44,806 nt of DNA from JBBDYG01 sp040901765 (GTDB taxonomy: Bacteria; Planctomycetota; Planctomycetia; Pirellulales; Lacipirellulaceae). The first letter of the stretch is position 1, and every line of letters starts with the position of its first letter. The notes under the pieces are model-generated. The model was given only the letters and a program-made list of their open reading frames with translations, ran no database searches and was not told where the DNA came from. This document shows positions 23,547 through 31,797 of the stretch, piece by piece. The stretch spans positions 1 to 44,806 of the forward strand of contig JBBDYG010000027.1 in assembly GCA_040901765.1 (NCBI GenBank), in the 5' to 3' direction. The translations under genes and the position numbers were made by a program.

Positions 23547-26500
23547 GGGGGCGACGTGGATTGCCGAGGTTTGAACAGGCCTTCCAGGGCACGGTTGATC
23601 TCGTTGCCGACCGCTTGCTGGGCGGCGCCTTGCAGCATTTGGCGGGTGAGTCCCGCCAGCGCGCTGCGGTCAATCTGCGGGCGCTTGAACGTGCCAACGA
23701 CCGGAATTTGCAGCGACTGGCCACGCAGACCCACGAGGAGCGGCCGGCCTTCCAGCCAGCGGTCTTGCAGGGGTAAGTTGAGCATCAGTTCGAGCGTCTC
23801 GTCGAGTCCCACCGAGCCGCGCGAGCGAACGATCACGTCGCCAACTTCAAATGCGAATCCTTCCGAGTGAACGCGACCGTCGACCAGACGAAATTTTACG
23901 CGGCGATCGGTGATCGACACGAGTGTCGTCGGCGAGCGATTGAGCAGCCCCGAGGGATCGCCGCTCTTGGCGAGCGACTCGACTTCCCGCGCGATCTGCG
24001 TCCACTGCGTGACCATCGGCCCCGGTTGCACTTGGGCCGAATGGATGTGCAGTTCACCCGCGATGTCGGCCCGCGCCGCGTCGCCGAGCGGCACGGATGT
24101 TTGGTCAAGCTTCAGCGAGAACAGCCCTTCGCTGCGCGTCGCGTCGGCCAGCGCGGGAGCGATGTACTTGAGCAGCGTGTCGCTGACCTCTGGCGTGATG
24201 CGGACATTCGTGATCACTTGCCCTGGTGCAAGCGTGGCGAGCGCGGGCGGTGGATCGAGCCGCAGCAGCGGCGACGCTTGCAGGCGGCCCTCGCCAACGG
24301 GGGCGTCGATCGGCGTGAACGTGGCGACCCCTTCGATCAGCACTCCAACGAGTTTGCCGGGTCCGACATTCAGTCCGTATAGCGTTGCGCCGGTCCAGGG
24401 AAGGTCGAAGCGGCCCTGCCAGCGCTGCGACCAGTGCCGCGAAGTCGCAAGCGAAGGGTCTGATAGTTGGCCGCGGAGTTCGAGCCGGCCCTGATGCCGA
24501 CCTGTGAGTGCCACACCTCGACCGACGAAGGGGGCGAGCAACGGAGTGATTTGGGCCAGGTCGTAATCGACGGATGAAACAAGCTGCGCGCGGCCGATGG
24601 TGGAGAACTCCTCAACCGCGCCGGTCGTTGCCAGCCGCAACATGTTCGATGTGACTTGAAGATTTTCAAGCCCGAGTCGATCGGTTGTCGGGTCGTAGGC
24701 CGCATGACCGGCGACGGTAATCTTCGGTTCCTGCCAGACGACGCGCGGCGGCGCCCCTGCCGCGGGGGCGAGGTCCTGTAGTTGGAGGTTATCTCCGGTG
24801 AGATCGAGGTCGGCGACCACGCGCGATCCGTCGCGTTGGATACGAGCACTGCCGATCACACGGCCGGCGAGGCTCCATGAGCCGGGGTTTTGTGCTTTGG
24901 TCCGCCACGCGGAGAGCCGCGCCAAATCGGCCCGCAGCGCCACGTTGCCCGCGGCGGCGGCCGCGGTCGATGCGCCGGTCGGCCAACGCAATTCGGCCAC
25001 GCGGCCGGAAATCGTGCTGCTGACGAACTGCGCGTCGGGCACTTCGATCAAACCGCTCGAGCGATCACAACTTCCCGAACCCAATAATTCGATCCGCGGT
25101 TCGACGATCAACCACTCAGGTGAACTGGCTCGGAGATTCGTAAGTTTCACTTCGCTCTGGCTCACGCGGACGCCGACTGGGCCAACATCGGCGCCGAGCT
25201 GCGCCGCGATCGTGCCTTCGACAGTCCACTGGCTGCTGTCGATCCAAGGTTGCATACGCAACAACCAGTTCGCCACGTTTCCCGAGAGGCTCGCATTGAT
25301 CGGGCAACTCCAGTTCGCAACGGTCAGATCCACCGGTGCCACCAGCGAAGCTTGTAATTGGTCCGAATCGGTACGGAGTGTGAATTCGCCGCTGGCGAGC
25401 CGCGTCGGCCAGGGACTTTCCGCGGTGCAGTCGCCGATCGCCGTCCCTTCGAGACGGAGACTCGGCTCGCGAAGAATGTCGCGACCGGCGTGCGCGACTT
25501 GTACTTTCGTTAGATCGCCATTGAGCGTGGCAGTGAATTGGCCGGGAGCCGTGCTGCCCCAATTGAAGTCCGCCGCACCGGTGCCAGCTAATGTCCACGC
25601 GTCGAGATCGATGAATTCGCCAAGTTGCTGGAACAATCGGCCGAGATCGAAGCCAAGCTTTCCGCGCAAGCCGCCTGCATTGCCGGAGGAGTCGAGCTGC
25701 AAGAACTCCGAATCGCAGCGGAGCGATTCGAGTTCAAACCGCTCGGCCGGATCGCGGAGTACAAAGCTGGCGTGGATCGGCTGGTTCCAACGGACCGCAG
25801 CGCCGCCGCGGGTGGCCACGAGATCGGCCGCCTGCAGGTCGCCGGTGAGGACATGGGTTTGCCCCTCCAATTGGCTTCGCAGGGTCAGTGCCGCACGCCC
25901 CGAAGTAATCGCCGTGTCCGCGCGGACTTGCAGCAGTTGCGGCAGCATCGTTGCCACGCCGGCAAGATCCATACTCGACTGCAGTTCGAAGTTCTTGAGT
26001 TGTAAGAAATCCGTCGCCGCAAAAGTTTGCAATTCCTCGCGACTGATCGTGCCTTGTGCGAAAACCAAGCCAATCGGAGTGCGGATTTGCAATTCATCGA
26101 TGATGAGGGAACCGTCATGACTGGCCAGTCGCCACGGGAGTTCGACGCTCGTCAGCGTGACGCGATCGCCGGCGAGCGCCGCGGCGGAAACCGAGACGTC
26201 GTCGGCCACAAAGCGACCACTGGTGCTCCACTGGGCCGCGCGAATTTGCTGCACGAGGTTCGGTTGTGGCTGATCGTCCGCCGGTTTTCCGATCGTCGGC
26301 GGTGTCCACGTCGCGGAGCCTTCGCCGGTGAGCGAACCAGCGACTTGCAGCGCGGCGTCAAATCGGCGGCACCACGGCTCGATGGCCGCCAGCGGCAATG
26401 CCGCGGTGCGCAGCCGCACTTGTTGACGATGATCGTCTACAGGTTCCAAGGCCACCTGAAACGAGCCGGGCTGCTCAGGGCCGAGGGGCACAGTGGCGGC

Positions 26501-27169
26501 ACCAGCCACGGTTGGAGGCCCGATGTGCCCGGATGCCGTACACTCGATCACTGCAACTTCCGCGGCGGAGCGGTCGAGCGTGATATTCACGCCACTTACG
26601 AGCCACTTGTTGCCGGTGGCAACGTCGGTCGTTTCCACAACGCCATCGATCAGCTCCAAACGAAATCGCGTGGGGCGCTCCGTGTCGGGGTCATCTCGCG
26701 GGAATTTTTCCTCCAGCGCTTTCGCCAGCCGAGCGGCGAGGTCTTCCACGTTGCTGCCGTCCGATCGCACGGCGACATGCAGCCGCGGCCGGTCAACGCG
26801 AATCGTGCCCAGACTGCGGCTGGCGAGCATCAAGTCCACCAGCGACCGCGAGATTTGCAACCGCTCGATTTCAAGCACCTTTTCGCCTGTCGGCTCGCTG
26901 AGCGTCAGGCCGTGAATGTCGATTGGCGTCACCCAGCCGAGCGAGAGCTTTGCGATATCGAGCTTCCCTGCCTCCGCGGGCACGAGGCGACCGGCGACCA
27001 CCCGCCAAAGCGGAGTGACGCAAATGATCGTCGGCGCGAGAGCGACAAGGGCGACCAGCAGCAGCGATGTCACGACCAAGCGCCGCCGCCATCGGGGCCG
27101 GAGTCGCAAACCAGACTTCGCAACCTCGTCGTCCAAATCGAGCGGCTTAAGCCGCGTGCGGCGAGACAT
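23543..27169 (-). CDS. AsmA/TamB-like large envelope protein, 1,208 aa
   Basis: A short basic N-terminus (RPRWRRRLVVTS) is followed by one membrane segment (LLLVALVALAPTIICV). A very long beta-rich region with AsmA-type patterns follows (LDIAKLSLGWVTPIDIHGLTL, SLGTIRVDRPRLHVAV) and repeats of 'strand-loop-strand' units. The end, with VDGRVHSEGFAFEVGDVIVR and LQIPVVGTFKRPQID, matches the C-terminal AsmA/DUF748-type domain. AsmA-like proteins span the periplasm as hydrophobic grooves and are implicated in lipid transport between inner and outer membrane. The protein is anchored in the inner membrane and extends into the periplasm. Its TAG stop comes from a REP element. Assignment to AsmA, TamB or DUF3971-like subfamilies cannot be settled by eye. 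Confidence 0.78.
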   Translation of the reverse strand: MSRRTRLKPLDLDDEVAKSGLRLRPRWRRRLVVTSLLLVALVALAPTIICVTPLWRVVAGRLVPAEAGKLDIAKLSLGWVTPIDIHGLTLSEPTGEKVLEIERLQISRSLVDLMLASRSLGTIRVDRPRLHVAVRSDGSNVEDLAARLAKALEEKFPRDDPDTERPTRFRLELIDGVVETTDVATGNKWLVSGVNITLDRSAAEVAVIECTASGHIGPPTVAGAATVPLGPEQPGSFQVALEPVDDHRQQVRLRTAALPLAAIEPWCRRFDAALQVAGSLTGEGSATWTPPTIGKPADDQPQPNLVQQIRAAQWSTSGRFVADDVSVSAAALAGDRVTLTSVELPWRLASHDGSLIIDELQIRTPIGLVFAQGTISREELQTFAATDFLQLKNFELQSSMDLAGVATMLPQLLQVRADTAITSGRAALTLRSQLEGQTHVLTGDLQAADLVATRGGAAVRWNQPIHASFVLRDPAERFELESLRCDSEFLQLDSSGNAGGLRGKLGFDLGRLFQQLGEFIDLDAWTLAGTGAADFNWGSTAPGQFTATLNGDLTKVQVAHAGRDILREPSLRLEGTAIGDCTAESPWPTRLASGEFTLRTDSDQLQASLVAPVDLTVANWSCPINASLSGNVANWLLRMQPWIDSSQWTVEGTIAAQLGADVGPVGVRVSQSEVKLTNLRASSPEWLIVEPRIELLGSGSCDRSSGLIEVPDAQFVSSTISGRVAELRWPTGASTAAAAAGNVALRADLARLSAWRTKAQNPGSWSLAGRVIGSARIQRDGSRVVADLDLTGDNLQLQDLAPAAGAPPRVVWQEPKITVAGHAAYDPTTDRLGLENLQVTSNMLRLATTGAVEEFSTIGRAQLVSSVDYDLAQITPLLAPFVGRGVALTGRHQGRLELRGQLSDPSLATSRHWSQRWQGRFDLPWTGATLYGLNVGPGKLVGVLIEGVATFTPIDAPVGEGRLQASPLLRLDPPPALATLAPGQVITNVRITPEVSDTLLKYIAPALADATRSEGLFSLKLDQTSVPLGDAARADIAGELHIHSAQVQPGPMVTQWTQIAREVESLAKSGDPSGLLNRSPTTLVSITDRRVKFRLVDGRVHSEGFAFEVGDVIVRSRGSVGLDETLELMLNLPLQDRWLEGRPLLVGLRGQSLQIPVVGTFKRPQIDRSALAGLTRQMLQGAAQQAVGNEINRALEGLFKPRQSTSPP

Positions 27170-27287
27170 GGGACCAGACTCCGGCGAGGCAGATATCGGC
27201 GCAAGAGAAGCGGATACTACCGAAAATGCGCTCGTGAACCTAGAGCGCCGGGAATGCTAGCAGCTTGGCCCGATGCGACGCCGTCAG

Positions 27288-27518
27288 TCACGACGCCTGC
27301 ATTACCGCCTCGGCCTCTTTCGGAAGTTCGACCGCGGCAAATCGACCAGCCGGAAACAGATAGTCTTCGCCGGTTTCGTCGATCACGCGGGGCATGCCGT
27401 GGTTCTCCGCCTCCGCATCCAGCAGGCACACGTACACCTTCCGCACGTCCAGCGATGCCTCGTAGCCCGAGTTTTCGAGGCACAGCACAAAGCGTCGGTT
27501 GTTTGCAAGTGAAACCAT
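27288..27518 (-). CDS. Small protein of a two-gene unit (GYEASL...VIDETGEDYL type), 76 aa
   Basis: I do not know a domain name. The protein has a clear conserved look: RFVLCLENSGYEASLDVRKV, followed by VIDETGEDYLFP and a hydrophobic ending. Similar short proteins seem to recur beside the partner encoded just upstream. The ATG at 27518 is 1 nt after the partner's stop (TAG-C-ATG); a GTG at 27527 overlapping that stop is an alternative start. Tight coupling and small size suggest a toxin-antitoxin-like or accessory pair, but I do not assign a function. Confidence 0.65.
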   Translation of the reverse strand: MVSLANNRRFVLCLENSGYEASLDVRKVYVCLLDAEAENHGMPRVIDETGEDYLFPAGRFAAVELPKEAEAVMQAS

Positions 27519-27519
27519 G

Positions 27520-27723
27520 CTAGTCACTGAGTATTCGTTTGATCTTCAATTCCCGTTTGCCGAGTCCATGAGCCTCGTACCAATGCAGTTCCGCGCGGGT
27601 CACCACTCCGTCCGGAAGCCGTACTGTGGCAGTTCCCTTAAGTTTTCGCCATCGGCCGGCGCCGTAAACCTTACGGAGCCGACCCAGGGCTCGGACGGAC
27701 TTGCCGAAGCGATTGCTTCTATA
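27520..27723 (-). CDS. Small basic partner protein (RWRKLKG...ELHWYEAHG type), start not identifiable
   Basis: On the minus strand the frame ending in TAG at 27520-27522 encodes RLRKVYGAGRWRKLKG, then TATVRLPDGVVTRAEL, HWYEAHGLGKRELKIK and RILSD. This is a well-formed basic small protein of a type I recall from cyanobacteria and planctomycetes, usually adjacent to the GYEASL-type protein that follows by 1 nt. The frame is open from 27723 but holds no ATG, GTG or TTG; only CTG (27685-27687) is near the expected start. Either a rare start is used, the start is lost, or an upstream frameshift has cut the gene. About 20-25 residues of the expected N-terminus may be missing. Confidence 0.6.
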   Translation of the reverse strand, partial: YRSNRFGKSVRALGRLRKVYGAGRWRKLKGTATVRLPDGVVTRAELHWYEAHGLGKRELKIKRILSD

Positions 27724-27819
27724 TCAGTAATTTCGCCAAGTACCCCTCAAAGTCCAGCATACATCCTGAGTCTGACGGCTGGCGCGAAGTCGGGTCAACC
27801 CCGGCGGCAAAAAAGATGG

Positions 27820-27872
27820 TTGACAATCGCCCCGGCCACCGGTATTTTTGACTAATCAAAAATTATTTTGAT
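27820..27872 (+). promoter_or_regulatory. Promoter of the DUF1559 gene with a near-palindrome
   Basis: TTGACA (27820-27825), a 17-nt spacer and TATTTT (27843-27848) form a good sigma70-type promoter. Just after it, around 27855-27872, ATCAAAAATTATTTTGAT is an imperfect palindrome that could be an operator in the 5' UTR. The gene's ATG is at 27897 with GGGAGG upstream. Confidence 0.55.
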
Positions 27873-27896
27873 CGCTCAAACACACGGGAGGCTGTC

Positions 27897-28839
27897 ATGA
27901 AATGTCGCGGTTTCACATTAGTCGAACTTTTGGTGGTCATCGCCATCGTGGGAATCCTGGTCGCCCTGCTCCTGCCGGCGGTGCAGATGGCCCGCGAAGC
28001 GGCGGCCCGCACTCAGTGCCAGAACCACCTCAAGCAGTTGGGCTTGGCAATGCAAGCCCATCACGACGCGCTGGGGGCGACTCCCCGCGGCGTACATTGG
28101 CGACTTCAACCATCCCGAACGCGACCCGGACACTTGGGACGGACCACCCGGCTGGGCATGGGGAGCGCTGCTGTTACCGTACTTGGAAGAGCAAACTCTT
28201 GCCGACCGATTGCGGTTCGATCTGCCCTGCTGGGATGCCGCCAACGCTGGATTGGTGACAACGACGTTGCCTGTGTTCTTGAATCCAGCAGCGCCAGAGG
28301 TAACGGGGCCAATGACAGTGACCGGTAGCGGTGGCGAAAAACTGGCGCAATTCGGCCGCACGCACTTCGTGGCGAACGTAGGCCACGATGAGCCGTGGGG
28401 CTATGCCATCGGCGACCATGCGAAGATCGCCAACGGACCGTTCTACCGCAACTCGCGAGTTCATTTCAAGCAGATCACCGATGGTCTAAGCAAGACCGTG
28501 TTTTTGGGCGAGCACGCGATCATCAGCGAGAAGACCTGGGTCGGCGTCGTGCCCGGAGCCACCGTGTGTCCGACCGACCCCGGTCGTCATCCATTCTCGA
28601 CTTGCGATAGCGCGGCGACTTTGGTGTTGGCCCATAGCGGCCCCGCGGCGGGTGAGCTCGATGTCATCCATCCACCAAATTTCCCCACTTGTCACGTTTG
28701 CCAGATGTATTCGCCGTACACCTACGGCGCTTACGTGCTGCTGGGCGATGGCAGCGTGCGAATGATTGAGCCGATGATTCAAATTGATGCTTGGGCCGCG
28801 CTGTGCAGCATCAACGGCAACGAAGTGATTGAGGAGTAA
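27897..28839 (+). pseudogene. DUF1559 prepilin-like protein with a +1 frameshift
   Basis: The first frame has the type IV prepilin/pseudopilin N-terminus (GFTLVELLVVIAIVGILVALLLPAVQMAREAA). That is normally followed by the DUF1559 body, as here in QNHLKQLGLAMQAHHDALG. The body then continues in another frame from about 28078 (RLPAAYIGDFNHPERDP, then WGALLLPYLEEQTL) and ends with the family's C-terminal YTYGAYVLLGDGSVRMIEPMI. Reading CTG-GGG-CGA instead of the G5 run at 28073-28077 restores one 313-residue protein, so the fault is one extra G. The run length makes a sequencing error as likely as a real mutation. Such proteins are abundant planctomycete pilin-like surface proteins. The gene is followed after 4 nt by the small membrane protein gene. 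Confidence 0.8.
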
Positions 28840-28843
28840 GTTC

Positions 28844-29203
28844 ATGAACCGAACATCGCAACAGTATACTCGCGGTAAGCCATTGGCCGTTTGGGCGGGA
28901 GTCTCCGCCATCCTGCTCGCCCTATTAATCGGCGGAGTATGGTGGCTCACGAGATTGCAGTACCCGGAGGTCACTAGCGCCGAGAGCCTCAACCTCGTGC
29001 GGGCACTCTATACGGCTTGCTCGTCGCAGAACCCGCAACGGCTCGACAAAGTCGAACAGAAAGTGGCGCAGACGCATCAAACGGGGAACTTGACCCAGTC
29101 GGAACTCGCATCGTTCCAATCGATCATCGCCCAGGCCCGCGATGGTCGCTGGGAAGAGGCTGCGCAGTCGAGCTATCAATTTGCGGAGGATCAGGTGCGC
29201 TAA
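28844..29203 (+). CDS. Small membrane-anchored protein downstream of the DUF1559 gene, 119 aa
   Basis: The N-terminal membrane segment is AVWAGVSAILLALLIGGVWWL. A soluble part with helices follows (VTSAESLNLVRALYTACSSQ, LASFQSIIAQARDGRWEEAA). I do not recognise a domain, but a small membrane protein of this kind is often encoded directly after DUF1559 genes in planctomycetes. The ATG at 28844 is 4 nt after the stop of the DUF1559 frame. The tail overlaps the convergent minus-strand small ORF. Confidence 0.7.
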   Translation: MNRTSQQYTRGKPLAVWAGVSAILLALLIGGVWWLTRLQYPEVTSAESLNLVRALYTACSSQNPQRLDKVEQKVAQTHQTGNLTQSELASFQSIIAQARDGRWEEAAQSSYQFAEDQVR

Positions 29204-29354
29204 GCGGGTGGACGGCAGCCGGGATGCCCCCTTGAGATTCAGCATTCAGGTACTTTAGCCCGCGCTGCATGAGCAACTCGACTTCTTCCGCCGAGAGGCG
29301 CATTCCCCGCTTTTCCTTCCACGCTCGAAGAAGTCGCTTTTCGATCGGATTCAT
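29124..29354 (-). CDS. Putative small protein coupled to the M50-HlyD gene, 76 aa
   Basis: The ATG (29354) is 4 nt after the stop of the upstream M50-HlyD gene on the same strand. The first part, MNPIEKRLLRAWKEKRGM and RLSAEEVELLMQRGLKYL, forms a plausible amphipathic helical small protein. The remaining 30 residues are proline- and serine-rich and overlap the convergent plus-strand gene by 80 nt, so this end is less certain. No family is recognised. The real alternative is that the frame is accidental. Confidence 0.4.
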   Translation of the reverse strand: MNPIEKRLLRAWKEKRGMRLSAEEVELLMQRGLKYLNAESQGGIPAAVHPLSAPDPPQIDSSTAQPLPSDHRGPGR

Positions 29355-29358
29355 ACAC

Positions 29359-31596
29359 TCACAACTCGAAGTTGAAGGTCCGCAAGATGTACGTCCATAA
29401 CCGTTCGCCAATCGTGCGCGGGGCGATGTGGATCTTGGCCCGACCTACCAGTCCCACCCGTAGGATGCCCCGGCCATCATCTCGCGGCAGCGGCACCAGG
29501 GCATCGAAATGGGGAGTGAGCGGCCGGGGGGCTTCGGAGCCGTCGGCCATTGTGGGAATGTCGCCGCCTGACTGGCTGCTGAGCCGTTGCGGGCTGGCTT
29601 TCATCGCCTCGTCCGATTTTTTTTCGATGTGACTCAAATAAACATAGTCGGCCGACTGATTGAGCATCACCTCAACATCCTGTCCTTCATGCACCAGCTC
29701 TACGTTCGCTTGGTCGATCGCCAGTCGGGCCTCCAGGTCCGTGGGATCGCCGATTTGGCATAGCTTGGTTCCCTTCTCAAGTACCGCTCCGATGTTTTCG
29801 CGATCGAGTGGCGTTCCTGTCCACGTCTTAAGTTCCTGCTCGCTCGATGTACGGTCCTCAGTCAAGGTGGCGGGAATCACGGTGCCGGCCCGTGGGGCGA
29901 CGATTGTTAACCGTTCTGCATCGCGGCGCTGTTCGGCAAGCTGCCCTTGGGCGGCGGCGATTTCTTCTTCAATCTCCGCCATCCGAGCCGCGGCCCGGTC
30001 GTCGCTGAGGCTCACGACCCGAAGTCCGGCGACCTGTTCCCGATAAACGGCGATTTGCCCTTCGAGCTTGCGAATCGCAAGTTGAATATCAATGTTTTCC
30101 AGCCGCGCCAGCTCGTCATTCGGCTGCACTTTGGTGCCCGATTCAATGGACCACTCGAGCGTGCCGGGAACCTTCACATAGACCGAGTCGGCGTCGTGTG
30201 GCTGCACCTCCAGACTACAGATCACCGTGGCGGGGAGCGGAATGAGCAGCACGGCCGCCACCGCCGCTGCCAGAAGCCCGATCGTCGTATACATTCGCAA
30301 TCGCTTCACTTTGCTCAATCTCCCAGGGACGCGAAAGAATTTAAACACTTTGACTAGGGGCGCGATCAGTAGTCCATAAATCGCACCCAGGGCGATCAAC
30401 TGCCCAAGAATCTTTAATCCGTACGGCTCGAATACTTTGTTGAGAAAGAACAGAATCGAGAATACCACGACCCAGCGGTAAATCGCAGCCGCAACGGTGT
30501 AGAGCGCGAACAACCCTTGGTGCCGTTTCGGCAGAAAAGGGTCTTCCGGTTCTTCAAGCCCGAGAAACCACTTGCCGAGTTTGCGGTTAAGGATCGAGCT
30601 TGCCTTCTGCCGCAGATTGGGGATTTCCAGGATGTCGCTCAGGATGTAGTAGCCGTCGTACCGCAGCAGGGGGTTGGCGTTAAACAGAATCGTACTGACG
30701 GAGCTGACGAACATTACGTTGAGGCAAATGTAGTTCAGCAGCCCCGGTTCGGTGAACCACCAAATGAAAGTGCAGATCGACGCCAGCACCAACTCGACGT
30801 ACATTCCCGCGGCGCCGATCGCCGCGCGATGCCAACGATTAGGCAACATCCACGAGTCGGAGACGTTGCAGTAGAGGCAAGGCGTGAGCACGAGCAGCAT
30901 GACACCCATTTCATGGCATTCGCCGCCAAACCGTTTGCACGACAGTCCGTGGCCGAACTCATGAATGACTTTGGTGATTGCGAGGGTGCCCCCCAGGAGC
31001 AACCAGTTTTGTGCCGAGAAAAACGTCTGGAACGACGGCAGCCGCGAGTGGAATACGTCGAATTGCACCAGCAGCAGCGTCAGTGCCGCCGTTCCCATCA
31101 ACGAAAAGAACACCAGTGCCGGGCGGGTGAAAAACCACCATGTATAGGGTAACAGGAAGTTAAGAACGCGATCGGGGTCAAAGCCCTTAAAGCGGATCGA
31201 CAGGATGTTGCCCAAGAGCGCTACACGCTCTTTGAACTTCTTTTCATCGCGGCGCTTGCGAAGCTGAACGCCTTGCCCTGCCGCGTCGGTCAGCACCAGT
31301 CCGCTGCGGTGCAACATGCCGATAAATTGTTGCAGCTCTTCGGTGCGGATCGTCTGCGGTGGAAACTCGGCCGCGAATCGCTCGGCGATTTCTTCCAAGC
31401 TCGATTCGCCGTCGAGCATCTGCATGATGGCGAACTCTTCTTCCTCAAAGCGAAAGTACTGCAGCGCTACCGGATCTTTGACCACCCAGTATTGGCGGCC
31501 CTGATACCGCTGCCGCCGGGCCTTGAGATCCGGCCGCACCCGGATTGGCAGCTTCCGCGAGCTACTAGAAACCAGACTTTCCGCAAGAGTAGCCAC
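29359..31596 (-). CDS. PqqD-like / M50 zinc metalloprotease / HlyD-like fusion protein, 745 aa
   Basis: Domain order: (1) about residues 1-115, a PqqD-like winged-helix peptide-binding domain (YWVVKDPVALQYFRFEEEE, LDGESSLEEIAERF, LHRSGLVL). (2) About residues 130-470, a multi-pass site-2-type M50 protease with HEFGHG (H212, E213, H216) and the second zinc motif NPLLRYDG (308-315). (3) About residues 470-745, a HlyD/biotinyl-lipoyl-like region with a coiled coil (DDRAAARMAEIEEEIAAAQG, LAEQRRDAERLTIVAPRAGT). Such proteins are called peptide zinc metalloprotease or export accessory proteins. They are expected in the inner membrane with the HlyD part in the periplasm. The gene is last but one in a minus-strand operon with two other HlyD-type genes. 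An export or processing role is inferred. Confidence 0.85.
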   Translation of the reverse strand: MATLAESLVSSSSRKLPIRVRPDLKARRQRYQGRQYWVVKDPVALQYFRFEEEEFAIMQMLDGESSLEEIAERFAAEFPPQTIRTEELQQFIGMLHRSGLVLTDAAGQGVQLRKRRDEKKFKERVALLGNILSIRFKGFDPDRVLNFLLPYTWWFFTRPALVFFSLMGTAALTLLLVQFDVFHSRLPSFQTFFSAQNWLLLGGTLAITKVIHEFGHGLSCKRFGGECHEMGVMLLVLTPCLYCNVSDSWMLPNRWHRAAIGAAGMYVELVLASICTFIWWFTEPGLLNYICLNVMFVSSVSTILFNANPLLRYDGYYILSDILEIPNLRQKASSILNRKLGKWFLGLEEPEDPFLPKRHQGLFALYTVAAAIYRWVVVFSILFFLNKVFEPYGLKILGQLIALGAIYGLLIAPLVKVFKFFRVPGRLSKVKRLRMYTTIGLLAAAVAAVLLIPLPATVICSLEVQPHDADSVYVKVPGTLEWSIESGTKVQPNDELARLENIDIQLAIRKLEGQIAVYREQVAGLRVVSLSDDRAAARMAEIEEEIAAAQGQLAEQRRDAERLTIVAPRAGTVIPATLTEDRTSSEQELKTWTGTPLDRENIGAVLEKGTKLCQIGDPTDLEARLAIDQANVELVHEGQDVEVMLNQSADYVYLSHIEKKSDEAMKASPQRLSSQSGGDIPTMADGSEAPRPLTPHFDALVPLPRDDGRGILRVGLVGRAKIHIAPRTIGERLWTYILRTFNFEL

Positions 31597-31647
31597 AAAG
31601 AATGTGAGATGTCGGATGTGAGAAGGCAGAAGTAAGGCGGAGTTAGC

Positions 31648-31788
31648 TTAGCCACGGATGAAACACGGATTGAACACGGAATGAATCGCTATTAGCCATT
31701 AGCTGTCAGCCGTCAGCCGTCTGTCTGCTGAGGGCCGAGAGCTAATCGCTATTTCATCCGTGTTCAATCCGTGTCCATCCGTGGCTAA
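31648..31788. repeat. Palindromic element (CCACGGATG family) inside the export operon
   Basis: Outer arms TTAGCCACGGATG (31648-31660) and CATCCGTGGCTAA (31776-31788) are perfectly complementary. Inner arms ATCGCTATTAGCC and GCTAATCGCTAT also pair. The element sits between the M50-HlyD and HlyD genes. There is no gene in this 200-nt gap, and the hairpin could modulate read-through. Confidence 0.75.
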
Positions 31789-31797
31789 ACTTTTAAC

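Noticed and set aside
24798..26120. 440-aa serine- and arginine-rich open frame on the plus strand
   Set aside because: It is antisense to the AsmA-like gene, without recognisable domains.
26027..27523. 498-aa open frame on the plus strand
   Set aside because: It is antisense to the AsmA-like gene and the small two-gene unit; arginine-rich shadow translation.
27499..27855. 118-aa open frame on the plus strand
   Set aside because: It covers the small basic partner gene on the minus strand and the DUF1559 promoter; it lacks a good RBS and any recognised pattern.
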